A stretch of 8,137 nt of DNA from Candidatus Moraniibacteriota bacterium (GCA_003507475.1 DNVQ01000036.1:1015-9151), one strand, 5' to 3'. Positions 1-6,094 are shown, counted from the stretch's first letter. Program-made: numbers and translations. The notes: generated by a model not told the origin, from the letters alone.

Positions 1-485
1 GCGCATTTGGGATAAGAATCTCTTCCATCCGTAAAAAGATGGCAATAAACCTCTCCGATTCCATTTTTTTTAGCTAATCGCAAAAGCATCCTAAAATGAT
101 TTGGGTTACTATGCTGGCTATCGGTAGTACTCATTAATCCCATCAAGTGAAATTTACTCTTATTAACTTTGGCATTTCTCACCGCGCTAACCAAAACAGG
201 ATTATAAAAAAATTTCCCACTTTCTATTTCCTTATCTATTATATGAGAATCTTGAGTCACTACTCTTCCACCCCCAATATTTATATGCCCAGCCTCCGAA
301 CCGCTCATCTGATTTTCATTTAAACCTACAGCTTCTCCCGTAGCGTCTAACAAGGTAAAAGGAGATTTTTCCTTAAGATGATTCATGAAGGGTGTTTTGG
401 CCAGAGAAATAGCATTAGCCCTATTCTTAGGGGCCTCTCCCCATCCGTCCAAAATCACCAAAACTGTCGGTTTTTTATTTTGCAT
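1..485 (-). CDS. gpmI: 2,3-bisphosphoglycerate-independent phosphoglycerate mutase, N-terminal part (runs off the window)
   Basis: Interconverts 3- and 2-phosphoglycerate in the cytoplasm (glycolysis/gluconeogenesis). I translated the region by hand from the ATG at 485 and found an uninterrupted frame of 161 codons to the window edge, roughly a third of the usual ~510 residues. Visible family marks are VILDGWG (residues 9-15; D13 is the expected metal ligand), SGSEAGHINIGGGR (61-74; S63 aligns with the phospho-accepting catalytic serine), HLMGLMS (113-119) and DGRD (153-156). The usual LLSDGGVHSH segment is replaced by LMSTTDSQHSNPNH (residues 117-130), but a histidine (H125) is kept. The gene lies 134 bp downstream of eno on the same strand, the next enzyme of the pathway. 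No Shine-Dalgarno sequence precedes the ATG. The family call is firm; the gene is cut by the window, not broken. Confidence 0.93.
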   Translation of the reverse strand, partial: MQNKKPTVLVILDGWGEAPKNRANAISLAKTPFMNHLKEKSPFTLLDATGEAVGLNENQMSGSEAGHINIGGGRVVTQDSHIIDKEIESGKFFYNPVLVSAVRNAKVNKSKFHLMGLMSTTDSQHSNPNHFRMLLRLAKKNGIGEVYCHLFTDGRDSYPKC

Positions 486-507
486 ATTAGTTTAGGTTTT
501 AGTCTTT

Positions 508-613
508 AGCTTATTAGCTTGTAGTTATGATAATTAAGAATTTTTAATAATTTGTAATTTAAAGTTCGAAAATCCACTCTCTGAAAAACTAAAAAGCTAC
601 AAACTAATAAGCT
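508..613. repeat. Inverted repeat with 17-nt arms in the eno-gpmI gap
   Basis: The arm at 508-524 (AGCTTATTAGCTTGTAG) and the arm at 597-613 (CTACAAACTAATAAGCT) are reverse complements at 16 of 17 positions and enclose 72 nt of AT-rich sequence. The repeat fills most of the gap between the eno stop and the gpmI start. It could fold as a long-looped stem in the transcript, acting as processing site, stabiliser or weak attenuator. It could also be a degenerate mobile palindrome, since similar TTAG-rich heads and CTAA-rich tails occur in the window's other gaps. No T-run follows on the minus strand, so it does not look like a simple intrinsic terminator. Confidence 0.6.
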
Positions 614-619
614 GATAAC

Positions 620-1879
620 CTAGCTAGCTAATTGTTCATTAATTCTAAGCAAGCGATTGTATTTGCAAATCCTCTCTCCTCGAGAAAGCGAGCCGGTTTT
701 TATAAAATCAGCTTTTGCGCCTATTGCTAAATCAGCGATAAAATCATCTGTAGTCTCTCCGCTTCTGTGAGATACTACAGTCTTCATATTATTTTCCTTG
801 GCCAGATTCATACAATCAATAGTTTCACTTAAGGTTCCAATTTGATTTACTTTTATAAGCACACTGTTACAGGCCTTTTCTTCAATAGCTTTCTTAACCA
901 TTTTAACATTTGTAACCAATAAATCATCTCCGATTGTCATAACTTTATCTCCAATTTTTTCGTTCATCAATCTCCAGCCCTCCCAATCACCTTCGGCCAA
1001 GCCATCCTCTACGGACATAATATTATATTTATCAATCCAATCTTTGTATAAATTAATTAAATTCTCTTTGCTAAGTTTTTCTTTTTCCGGTTTCAAGAAA
1101 TATTGATTTTCATTAGCTTCGTAAAAAGAATTAGCAGCTGCATCCAAAGCGATAAAAACTTCCACGCCTGGCTTATAACCTGCATCCAAAATAGCTTGAG
1201 TTATTACTTCCAAAGCCTGAGAATTACTTTCTAGGCGAGGAGCAAATCCACCTTCATCCCCTACTGCAGTACTTTGATTTATAGAGGCTAAAATTTTCTT
1301 AAGCGCAAAAAACACTTCACTCCCCGCTCTTAACTGCTCAGCGTATCCTGTAATTCCTTGAGGCACTAATTTAAATTCTTGAATACTTAATCCAGAATCG
1401 GAATGTTCTCCACCATTAAGAATATTAAACATTGGAATAGTTTTAAATCCATCTAATTCAAATCCAAAAGTTTCGGCAATGTAACGATATAATTCTTTGT
1501 TTTGATTTATAGCTGTCGCTCTGCAAACTGCCAAAGATACGCCCAAAATAGCATTTGCACCTAAATTAGTTTTATTTTCTGTACCATCCAATTCCAACAT
1601 TTTGCCATCAACTTCTCTTTGATTTGCACTTTCCATTCCGATTAAGGCTGGTGCTATTTTTTCATTTACATTTGCTACCGCTTTAAGCACTCCTTTTCCG
1701 CCATAACGATTTTTATCTTCATCTCTTAATTCAAGGGCTTCATTTGATCCGGTAGAGGCACCACTCGGAACCGCTGCAATTGCCCTAACTCCATCTTCCA
1801 ATGTTACTTCCACTTCTACAGTTGGGTTTCCACGCGAATCAAGAATTTCTCGAGCATATACTTTTTCTATTTTTGCCAT
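620..1879 (-). CDS. eno: Enolase (phosphopyruvate hydratase)
   Basis: Dehydrates 2-phosphoglycerate to phosphoenolpyruvate in the cytoplasm. The 419-residue product is close to full family length and keeps the expected active-site landmarks: PSGASTG (38-44), GGEH with H159, QEF with E168, GDEGG with E209, LDAAA with D246, SVEDGL with E291, GDDL with D318, IKVNQIGT with K343 (the expected catalytic base), SHRSGET (370-376) and IKTGS with K394. The loop normally reading NGGSHANNNLDIQEF is NGGEHSDSGLSIQEF here, and the usual APSR-like stretch near the C terminus reads SLSR. The ATG at 1879 gives the canonical N terminus; only a weak A-rich leader precedes it. The stop is TAG. A good promoter candidate lies about 125 bp upstream, and gpmI follows downstream, so the two are probably co-expressed. 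Confidence 0.98.
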   Translation of the reverse strand: MAKIEKVYAREILDSRGNPTVEVEVTLEDGVRAIAAVPSGASTGSNEALELRDEDKNRYGGKGVLKAVANVNEKIAPALIGMESANQREVDGKMLELDGTENKTNLGANAILGVSLAVCRATAINQNKELYRYIAETFGFELDGFKTIPMFNILNGGEHSDSGLSIQEFKLVPQGITGYAEQLRAGSEVFFALKKILASINQSTAVGDEGGFAPRLESNSQALEVITQAILDAGYKPGVEVFIALDAAANSFYEANENQYFLKPEKEKLSKENLINLYKDWIDKYNIMSVEDGLAEGDWEGWRLMNEKIGDKVMTIGDDLLVTNVKMVKKAIEEKACNSVLIKVNQIGTLSETIDCMNLAKENNMKTVVSHRSGETTDDFIADLAIGAKADFIKTGSLSRGERICKYNRLLRINEQLAS

Positions 1880-1892
1880 AGTTTTTCAGATT

Positions 1893-1968
1893 TTTAGGAA
1901 TTAGTTTTTAGCTTTTTAGTTTTTGCTTCTTAAATTTGCCAGTTCCTGCTAAAACCACTAAACTAACT
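1893..1968. repeat. TTAG-head / CTAA-tail imperfect inverted repeat upstream of eno
   Basis: The stretch 1901-1919 (TTAGTTTTTAGCTTTTTAG) is an imperfect reverse complement of 1949-1967 (CTAAAACCACTAAACTAAC), with about 29 nt between. It sits between the predicted eno promoter and the eno start, so it would be in the 5' leader. The head resembles those of the gaps at 486-619 and 4372-4496, all sharing TTTAGCT flanked by TTAG or TAG words. In AT-rich DNA such matches can arise by chance, so this is the weaker member of the set. Confidence 0.35.
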
Positions 1969-2002
1969 GCCTATATTTATATTATTTTTATTTACATTCT
2001 AA

Positions 2003-2031
2003 ATTATACTATTTTAAAAAGTTTAAAACAA
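2003..2031 (-). promoter_or_regulatory. Candidate housekeeping promoter for eno
   Basis: On the minus strand, TTGTTT (2031-2026) is followed by a 17-nt spacer and a perfect TATAAT (2008-2003). Transcription would start near 1996, giving a leader of about 117 nt before the eno ATG. The -10 box and spacing are ideal for a sigma70-type promoter; the -35 box is a partial match. It lies in the 200-bp gap downstream of the DUF167 gene, where an independent start for the glycolytic pair makes sense. TATAAT words are not rare in such AT-rich DNA. Confidence 0.5.
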
Positions 2032-2079
2032 GCGCATAAATTCTATGTATATCCCATTCTGTCATTTTTAATTCAAAAT

Positions 2080-2301
2080 TCATTCCAAAATATCTATAAT
2101 TTTTATTTTAGCTGATTTTCCGCCTATAATATTCACAGAACTTTTGGAAACATCAAAATGCTTGGACAATATTTTTATTACCATTTGGTTAGCCTCCCCA
2201 TCAACTGGCGGAGCAGTTACTTTTATCTTATATTCATTTTTTGCTACTTCCGTGACTTCATTTTTAGAAGACCTAGAAATTACTTTGGCGTATATTCGCA
2301 T
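2080..2301 (-). CDS. DUF167 / UPF0235 (YggU-like) small protein
   Basis: A 73-residue protein of the DUF167 family, whose molecular role is not established. The signature APPVDGEAN (residues 30-38) is present, followed by the typical helix and a GGKSAKIKI strand (60-68). Family members are about 70-100 residues, so this one is short but complete. There is no signal peptide or membrane segment, so it is cytosolic. Its ATG lies 29 nt inside the 3' end of the ferric-reductase-like gene, in another frame, so translation is probably coupled and it is the last gene of that operon. No Shine-Dalgarno sequence is visible. The stop is TGA. The link to the redox genes is positional only. Confidence 0.88.
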   Translation of the reverse strand: MRIYAKVISRSSKNEVTEVAKNEYKIKVTAPPVDGEANQMVIKILSKHFDVSKSSVNIIGGKSAKIKIIDILE

Positions 2302-3160
2302 ACTGATGTCGCTTATCTTGGATAAACTTATTTATTCTAACTGAAATATTGATTAAAATTATAACTGCTAAAAATACGTTAGCATAGATAAAAAACACTC
2401 TTGCCCAACCACTCGCCAAGTCAGTGCCCAAATACAGTCCATGATAAACCGCCATTAAGTAAAAAGGAATATTTAAAAAATGAGTGATACGCCAAACCTT
2501 ATAATTAATATATTTTCTTAAATAAGAAGATACTATCAAAACCAGCATCAAATACATTGCTATTACCCCGAAAGCCAATTCTACCGAATAAGTCTTGTTG
2601 AAAAATGGAATCAATACATCCAGCCATGTAAATTGAAGATATTTATCAAAGAGCAATGCCCCACTATGAACAAAAACCAAAATTAAGGCTTGAATGGAAA
2701 GCCAAGCGTGGATGTTAAGAGAATAAATGGGTTCTATCCACTTATTCAAAAAGGGCGTTCTAATACTAAGACCCAAAAACATTACAATATATAAAAGAGA
2801 GAAAGAAAGTAACCCAGTCACGCGCGTGACATACCAAGCCCATGAAGCTTCATTTTCTACAACAGTTGTATTTTCGCTGACAATCTTAGTAGCCACAGGA
2901 GAAAGGTTATTTAAAGGATCGCTCTCTCCCAATATTTCTGCGCCATCATAAAACCCGTCATTATCAGAATCAGGATTAAGCGGATCTGTTTTAAAAATTT
3001 GTTTCTCGCCTAAATCAGTTAAGCCATCTAGGTCACTATCCACTATCAGCTCTTCTCCGTAGTCTAATTTTATCTCAGGATTATTCTGGGCGGCTACAAA
3101 ATTAATACTAAAAAATAATCCAAAAATACACAAACTAATAGATAATATTTTATTTTTCAT
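2273..3160 (-). CDS. Ferric-reductase-like transmembrane protein with N-terminal calcium-binding repeats
   Basis: Predicted membrane b-type cytochrome of the ferric reductase-like (FRD/MsrQ/NOX core) superfamily, which passes electrons across the membrane. The 295 residues show a signal peptide (1-24, ending VAA), two thrombospondin-3/EF-type acidic repeats (DSDLDGLTDLGE at 41-52 and DSDNDGFYDGAE at 64-75), a linker, then five hydrophobic helices near 110-132, 147-170, 193-213, 224-246 and 254-276. Histidines H151/H165 and H227/H240 lie in the second and fourth helices, spaced 14 and 13, matching the bis-heme ligand spacing of NADPH oxidases. The repeats would be outside and the basic C-terminal tail (RINKFIQDKRHQ) inside. 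There is no FAD/NADPH domain, so the electron donor must be another protein. The gene starts 4 nt after apbE and overlaps the DUF167 gene by 29 nt. The superfamily is well supported; substrate and direction are unknown. Confidence 0.85.
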   Translation of the reverse strand: MKNKILSISLCIFGLFFSINFVAAQNNPEIKLDYGEELIVDSDLDGLTDLGEKQIFKTDPLNPDSDNDGFYDGAEILGESDPLNNLSPVATKIVSENTTVVENEASWAWYVTRVTGLLSFSLLYIVMFLGLSIRTPFLNKWIEPIYSLNIHAWLSIQALILVFVHSGALLFDKYLQFTWLDVLIPFFNKTYSVELAFGVIAMYLMLVLIVSSYLRKYINYKVWRITHFLNIPFYLMAVYHGLYLGTDLASGWARVFFIYANVFLAVIILINISVRINKFIQDKRHQYANIRQSNF

Positions 3161-3164
3161 AAAT

Positions 3165-4076
3165 TCAAATTAACGCCTTGGACTTAATTATTTCCTTAGT
3201 GTCTTTTAAAAAAATACTTTTTATATTATTTTCATCGGCAAACTGCAAGCCCTTATCTAATCCCATCAAAAATAAAATTTTAGCCAAAACATCCGCTTCT
3301 TCAGTCGTATCGGCAACAACTGTTACTGACTTTAATTTAAAACTAAATTTATCTATATCCAGAGGATTTATTAAGTGATGAAATTTCTTACCTCCAATTT
3401 CCCAATGTTTGCGAGTATTCCCGCTAGTGGCAATCCCCTCGTTGGAGATCTCTGCTATTACTTCATTTTCATCCTCAGCACCCTCCAAGGCAATCCCCCA
3501 CATTTCTCCTCGCACATTCAATCCGCTGGCATGCATATCTCCACCCAAATCTACCAAAAAATCTTTCCAGCCGTCTAGGTGCAACGTTTTGACAATTTCA
3601 TCAGCGATATAACCCTTGGCGATCCCTGAAAAATCCATTTTTCTATAAAATTTTACCAGTTTTCCTTCAATAATTAAATCCTCATTTAAATCTTTACTGA
3701 AAATTTCTTTTGAAAAATAATCTTTGGCGCCAAAATCATTATCTAAAAAATTACTCTTATATCCAATTTTTTCTAATCCCTCCAAAATCCTAGGATCAAA
3801 AATTCTCTCACTTTTCAGATAATAGCCTAATGACTTTTGTATCAAATAAAAAATATCCTCACCAACTTCATGAAATATCCCTAGATCATTATTCAAATTG
3901 GAAAGTTCACTTTCTGGATTAAATCTGCTCAAAATCAACTCTTTTTCCTTGCAAATATTTTCCACCCCCTTAAAGCTTAGAGAAATTTTTTCGCATTCAT
4001 TTTTAGGAGCAACAATTCCAATATAAACATCCGTCCCTAAAGCTCTGAATTCTTTTTCGAAAATATTATCTTTCAT
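3165..4076 (-). CDS. apbE: FAD:protein FMN transferase (ApbE family)
   Basis: Attaches FMN covalently from FAD to a Thr/Ser of target flavoproteins (such as NqrC, RnfG and FMN-binding-domain proteins) and needs Mg2+. Visible landmarks (303-residue form): ALGTDVYIGI (12-21), SRFNPESELSNLN (49-61), FDPRILEGLEKIGY, DFSGIAKGYIAD, LVDLGGDMHASG, ATSGNTRKHWEIGGKKFHHLINP, and near the C terminus VTVVADTTEEADVLAK, the metal/FAD segment. I chose the ATG at 4076: it starts one base after the upstream TAA and has a GAG in its leader. An in-frame TTG at 4088 would add four residues and overlap the upstream gene. No signal peptide or lipobox is seen, so the enzyme looks cytosolic, unlike the exported lipoproteins of many Gram-negatives. 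No standard flavinylation target (SGAT-type FMN-binding domain) is seen in this window. It lies between a calcium-loop protein and a ferric-reductase-like protein. Confidence 0.93.
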   Translation of the reverse strand: MKDNIFEKEFRALGTDVYIGIVAPKNECEKISLSFKGVENICKEKELILSRFNPESELSNLNNDLGIFHEVGEDIFYLIQKSLGYYLKSERIFDPRILEGLEKIGYKSNFLDNDFGAKDYFSKEIFSKDLNEDLIIEGKLVKFYRKMDFSGIAKGYIADEIVKTLHLDGWKDFLVDLGGDMHASGLNVRGEMWGIALEGAEDENEVIAEISNEGIATSGNTRKHWEIGGKKFHHLINPLDIDKFSFKLKSVTVVADTTEEADVLAKILFLMGLDKGLQFADENNIKSIFLKDTKEIIKSKALI

Positions 4077-4077
4077 T

Positions 4078-4371
4078 TTATTTCTCAAAATTATCTACGA
4101 TCCCGTTTTTATTATCATCCTTAACAATGTAGATTTCTGCTATGGCTGGGTGAACATCATCTTTATCTAAAATCCCATCGCCATCACCATCTTTTAAGAT
4201 AACAGTTTCCACACTTTTGCTGGTAGTGGTAGTTTGAGCTATTAAAACGGAGTCAGCTTCATTACTCTCATATCTCTTGTCTTCATCTTCAGCTTTGACA
4301 GCCAAATTGCCCACAACAAAAAACACTATCATTAAAATTATTCTCAACCATTTTATTTTGTCTTTTTTCAT
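4078..4371 (-). CDS. Small secreted protein with two EF-hand-type calcium loops
   Basis: A 97-residue protein I cannot assign to a named family. Residues 1-27 form a signal peptide or anchor (basic KKDKIKWLR, then a hydrophobic core, ending VKA before an acidic EDED stretch). A Thr/Ser-rich linker (QTTTTSKS) follows. Two 12-residue loops fit the EF-hand pattern: D61-D63-D65-G66-D69-D72, and D85-N87-N89-G90-D93-E96. The protein ends one residue after the second loop. The arrangement resembles dockerin or thrombospondin-3 calcium modules, and the next-but-one gene product (the ferric-reductase-like protein) carries similar repeats. The stop codon is one base from the apbE start, which indicates translational coupling. 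A calcium-dependent partner or docking piece of the redox protein is a reasonable guess; it lacks the SGAT motif expected of an ApbE target. Confidence 0.75.
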   Translation of the reverse strand: MKKDKIKWLRIILMIVFFVVGNLAVKAEDEDKRYESNEADSVLIAQTTTTSKSVETVILKDGDGDGILDKDDVHPAIAEIYIVKDDNKNGIVDNFEK

Positions 4372-4373
4372 AA

Positions 4374-4494
4374 CTAGTTTACATTAGTGTTTTAGCTAGT
4401 AGTTTCTTAGTTTCATGTTTTAATAATTCCAAATCTGCAAATCCCCAAATTTATACTTTATAAACTTTATAATCTTAAGAACTTTAAAAACTAG
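4374..4494. repeat. Degenerate head/tail intergenic element
   Basis: The 125-bp gap begins with CTAGTTT (4374-4380) and ends with its reverse complement AAACTAG (4488-4494). After the left end come TTAG-type words (TTAGTG, TTTTAGCTAGTAG, CTTAG); before the right end is CTTAAGAACTTT. The centre holds CAAATCTGCAAAT (4430-4442), which recurs exactly at 7003-7015 inside the inverted repeat downstream of the methyltransferase gene. The shared core plus inverted ends suggest one family of decayed intergenic elements, though terminal pairing here is only about 7 bp. Confidence 0.35.
4450..4478 (-). promoter_or_regulatory. Candidate promoter for the calcium-loop / apbE / ferric-reductase-like operon
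   Basis: On the minus strand TTAAGA (4478-4473) and TATAAA (4455-4450) are separated by exactly 17 nt, four and five matches to the sigma70 boxes. Transcription would begin near 4443, about 70 nt before the ATG at 4371. If active it makes 4371-2080 an operon separate from the genes at 4497-5882. The base composition makes such matches fairly easy by chance. Confidence 0.3.
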
Positions 4495-4496
4495 AA

Positions 4497-4817
4497 TTAT
4501 GATGTTTTTGTTTTCTTATCTGGAGTTTTAGGTGTTGTTGCAGCCGGGGTCGTAGTGGTCTTTGTGGTAATAGTGTTTTGTTGCTCGATTGCTTTGGGGG
4601 AGGTATTTAAATCTCTTAATTTATTTTCTCTTTCTAGGGCTATTTTACTTTGAGCTTCTTGAACTTTTATGTCTACAGGATTTATATTTTCCTCAATTTT
4701 ATTTTCTAAAGAAAACCTATTCTTATCTCGATCCTTCATCCCGCAAACAGCCAATGCAACAATGAGCACATTTATTATGAAGACCCCTATTTTATAACCA
4801 TGTTTTTTTATTTCCAT
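4497..4817 (-). CDS. Membrane-anchored protein with Thr/Pro/Lys-rich tail, family not recognised
   Basis: A 106-residue protein I do not recognise. It has a basic N terminus (MEIKKHGYK), one hydrophobic segment (9-25), a charged stretch likely to be helical (about 37-70, rich in E/K/R/L) and a C-terminal tail from about 73 made largely of Thr, Pro, Ala and Lys. By the positive-inside rule the bulk faces outside. The segment ends ALAVCG, so C25 could be a lipoprotein cysteine, but valine at -1 is unusual in a lipobox. Thr/Pro tails of this kind are common in surface linkers. It starts 11 nt after the metallophosphoesterase gene, so the two are likely co-transcribed. Function unknown. Confidence 0.65.
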   Translation of the reverse strand: MEIKKHGYKIGVFIINVLIVALAVCGMKDRDKNRFSLENKIEENINPVDIKVQEAQSKIALERENKLRDLNTSPKAIEQQNTITTKTTTTPAATTPKTPDKKTKTS

Positions 4818-4828
4818 ATGATTTAAAA

Positions 4829-5617
4829 TTATAATTCTATTTTAGAATAAAATCCCTGTTTTGACTCAAGAGAAAGGGAGGGAATTAAATGATAAACTAT
4901 TCCATCTTTTTCTATTTCCTTGTCATAAATATGCCAATGTCCAGAAAATACATGTTTAACATTTCCGCTCTTAACAAATATTTCCTCCAAATATTCATAA
5001 TCTTTCCTTATCGCACCAGGATTACCAGGCACAAACATTGGAATATGCATAGCGATAATAACTTTTTTTTCAGTTTTTAATTTTTCCTTAAGCCAATTTA
5101 ATTGATCCTCATCGATAAAGCCTCTGCCATGATCATCAATTCCCGTAGTATCGGGATAAGTAGCAGAATTGTCCAAAACAATTACTCGCCAATCTTTTTT
5201 ATCCACATAGTAATATCTTTCTTTAGATAATATTTCTTGGAAATGATTAAGTTTGTCATGATTGCCCTTGGTCCAATATATTGGATAACTCCTGCTTATT
5301 TCTGTTAACTTTTTGGCATTTTTTCGACTGGGGCGATTCAAGTTATCTCCCAAAGTGAAAATCAAGTCTGCCCTTCTCATCCCCAGCAATGCATTTCTAA
5401 AATTCTTTTCAAAACGATCGGGAAAGATGATGTTTTCAGGATCAGCGCCATCATTTCTATAGCTCTGATCACCAGCATGAATATCGGCAACAAAACCAAT
5501 TTCCAAATCAGAAGAACTTTCAAATTTTAAATACCCTATGCTTAAAATCAAAAATAAAAATAATCCGAAAAAAAGAATATTTATTTTTATTTGGGATAAT
5601 TTCCAATTATTTGACAT
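4829..5617 (-). CDS. Membrane-anchored calcineurin-like metallophosphoesterase
   Basis: A predicted two-metal phosphoesterase. The 262-residue protein has a membrane helix (about 12-30) with lysines on its N-terminal side, so the catalytic domain should lie outside the cytoplasm. All five metallophosphoesterase motifs are present: DIH (D45, H47), GDN (90-92), GNHD (118-121), a lone histidine in AMHIP (H191) and GHWH (226-229). The domain is therefore likely active; nucleotides, phospholipids or phosphoproteins are all possible substrates and the sequence does not choose between them. It starts 10 nt after the upstream 84-residue gene and is followed 11 nt later by the Thr/Pro-tailed protein, so the three form an operon whose products share the same topology. 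No Shine-Dalgarno sequence precedes the ATG. Full length is about normal for the family. Confidence 0.9.
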   Translation of the reverse strand: MSNNWKLSQIKINILFFGLFLFLILSIGYLKFESSSDLEIGFVADIHAGDQSYRNDGADPENIIFPDRFEKNFRNALLGMRRADLIFTLGDNLNRPSRKNAKKLTEISRSYPIYWTKGNHDKLNHFQEILSKERYYYVDKKDWRVIVLDNSATYPDTTGIDDHGRGFIDEDQLNWLKEKLKTEKKVIIAMHIPMFVPGNPGAIRKDYEYLEEIFVKSGNVKHVFSGHWHIYDKEIEKDGIVYHLIPSLSLESKQGFYSKIEL

Positions 5618-5627
5618 AAATAGTTAA

Positions 5628-5882
5628 TTAAAAAATTTCCTTTATCTTTCCTATTAAGCTATCATCAATTCCGTCCGGCACCATATCTCCTGGCGGATTA
5701 TGCATCTCAGCTTCAAAATAAATAATATTTTTTATTTCCAAAAGAATATTTTTCGAATCAGTTCTCAGTTCTTCCTTGATTGAGATATTTTTTTGCTGGC
5801 TATAAATAACAGCCGCCCCCAAAAACACAAAAAGAAAGAAAAAGAAGATTATAAATAAAAAGAAAAATATTTTTTTAAACAT
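5628..5882 (-). CDS. Small single-pass membrane protein, family not recognised
   Basis: An 84-residue protein without recognised relatives. MFKK is followed by an extremely Phe/Ile-rich hydrophobic helix (5-27), then an outward-facing region of about 57 residues: a charged, probably helical part (31-57), a HNPPGDMVPDGIDD stretch (61-74) with acidic and Pro/Gly residues, and a short amphipathic end (SLIGKIKEIF). It is the first gene of the 5882-4497 run, 10 nt before the metallophosphoesterase, with a candidate extended -10 promoter just upstream. Its size and topology suggest an accessory or partner of the phosphoesterase; that is inference from position only. No Shine-Dalgarno sequence is visible. 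It is probably real because frame, spacing and membrane topology fit its neighbours. Confidence 0.6.
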   Translation of the reverse strand: MFKKIFFFLFIIFFFFLFVFLGAAVIYSQQKNISIKEELRTDSKNILLEIKNIIYFEAEMHNPPGDMVPDGIDDSLIGKIKEIF

Positions 5883-5906
5883 ATATTTGATTTGTCTTAT
5901 TAGCTA

Positions 5907-5935
5907 AATATAGCATATTTTTAAAATAGAAAAAA
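5907..5935 (-). promoter_or_regulatory. Candidate extended -10 promoter for the 5882-4497 genes
   Basis: The minus strand reads TGCTATATT at 5915-5907, an extended -10 element (TGn followed by a near-consensus hexamer). The region where a -35 box should be (5935-5930) is only a T-run. Transcription would start about 18 nt before the ATG at 5882. This is the only clear promoter-like element found just upstream of this gene run. Confidence 0.3.
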
Positions 5936-6094
5936 GAATCACTCATATAATTTCTCACTGACCATTTACCCATATTTTTATTTGTATCTGCGAATAACTT
6001 TTGTACTCAAAAATTAAGCAACCTCCTACTTGCAATAATATTGCATTTCGGGCAGAAGTTCGATTTTTCATTTAAATACATGAGATACATTCCT

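Noticed and set aside
486..619. CRISPR array or tRNA in the repetitive gaps
   Set aside because: Repeats are inverted, degenerate and not regularly spaced direct repeats; no cloverleaf with a TTCRA loop and acceptor pairing could be built.
2080..3167. Recoded UGA=Gly genetic code as in Gracilibacteria/SR1
   Set aside because: TGA codons end apbE and the DUF167 gene exactly where the families end, and none interrupts a domain, so the standard bacterial code fits.
3375..3612. Plus-strand open frames opposite apbE and other minus-strand genes
   Set aside because: They are antisense to well-supported genes, have no family motifs or leaders, and give low-complexity products.
4077..4088. TTG at 4088 as the apbE start
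   Set aside because: It overlaps the upstream gene by 11 nt and has no better leader; the ATG at 4076 follows the upstream TAA by one base and fits translational coupling.
5955..6071. A 38-residue minus-strand frame starting ATG at 6071
   Set aside because: No leader signal, no recognisable features, and it overlaps the alternative short frames; not enough to call a gene.
6007..6081. A 24-codon minus-strand frame containing CPKC, reminiscent of a zinc ribbon
   Set aside because: Only one CxxC pair, immediate stop, no second pair within reach, and overlapping frames are equally open; probably chance.
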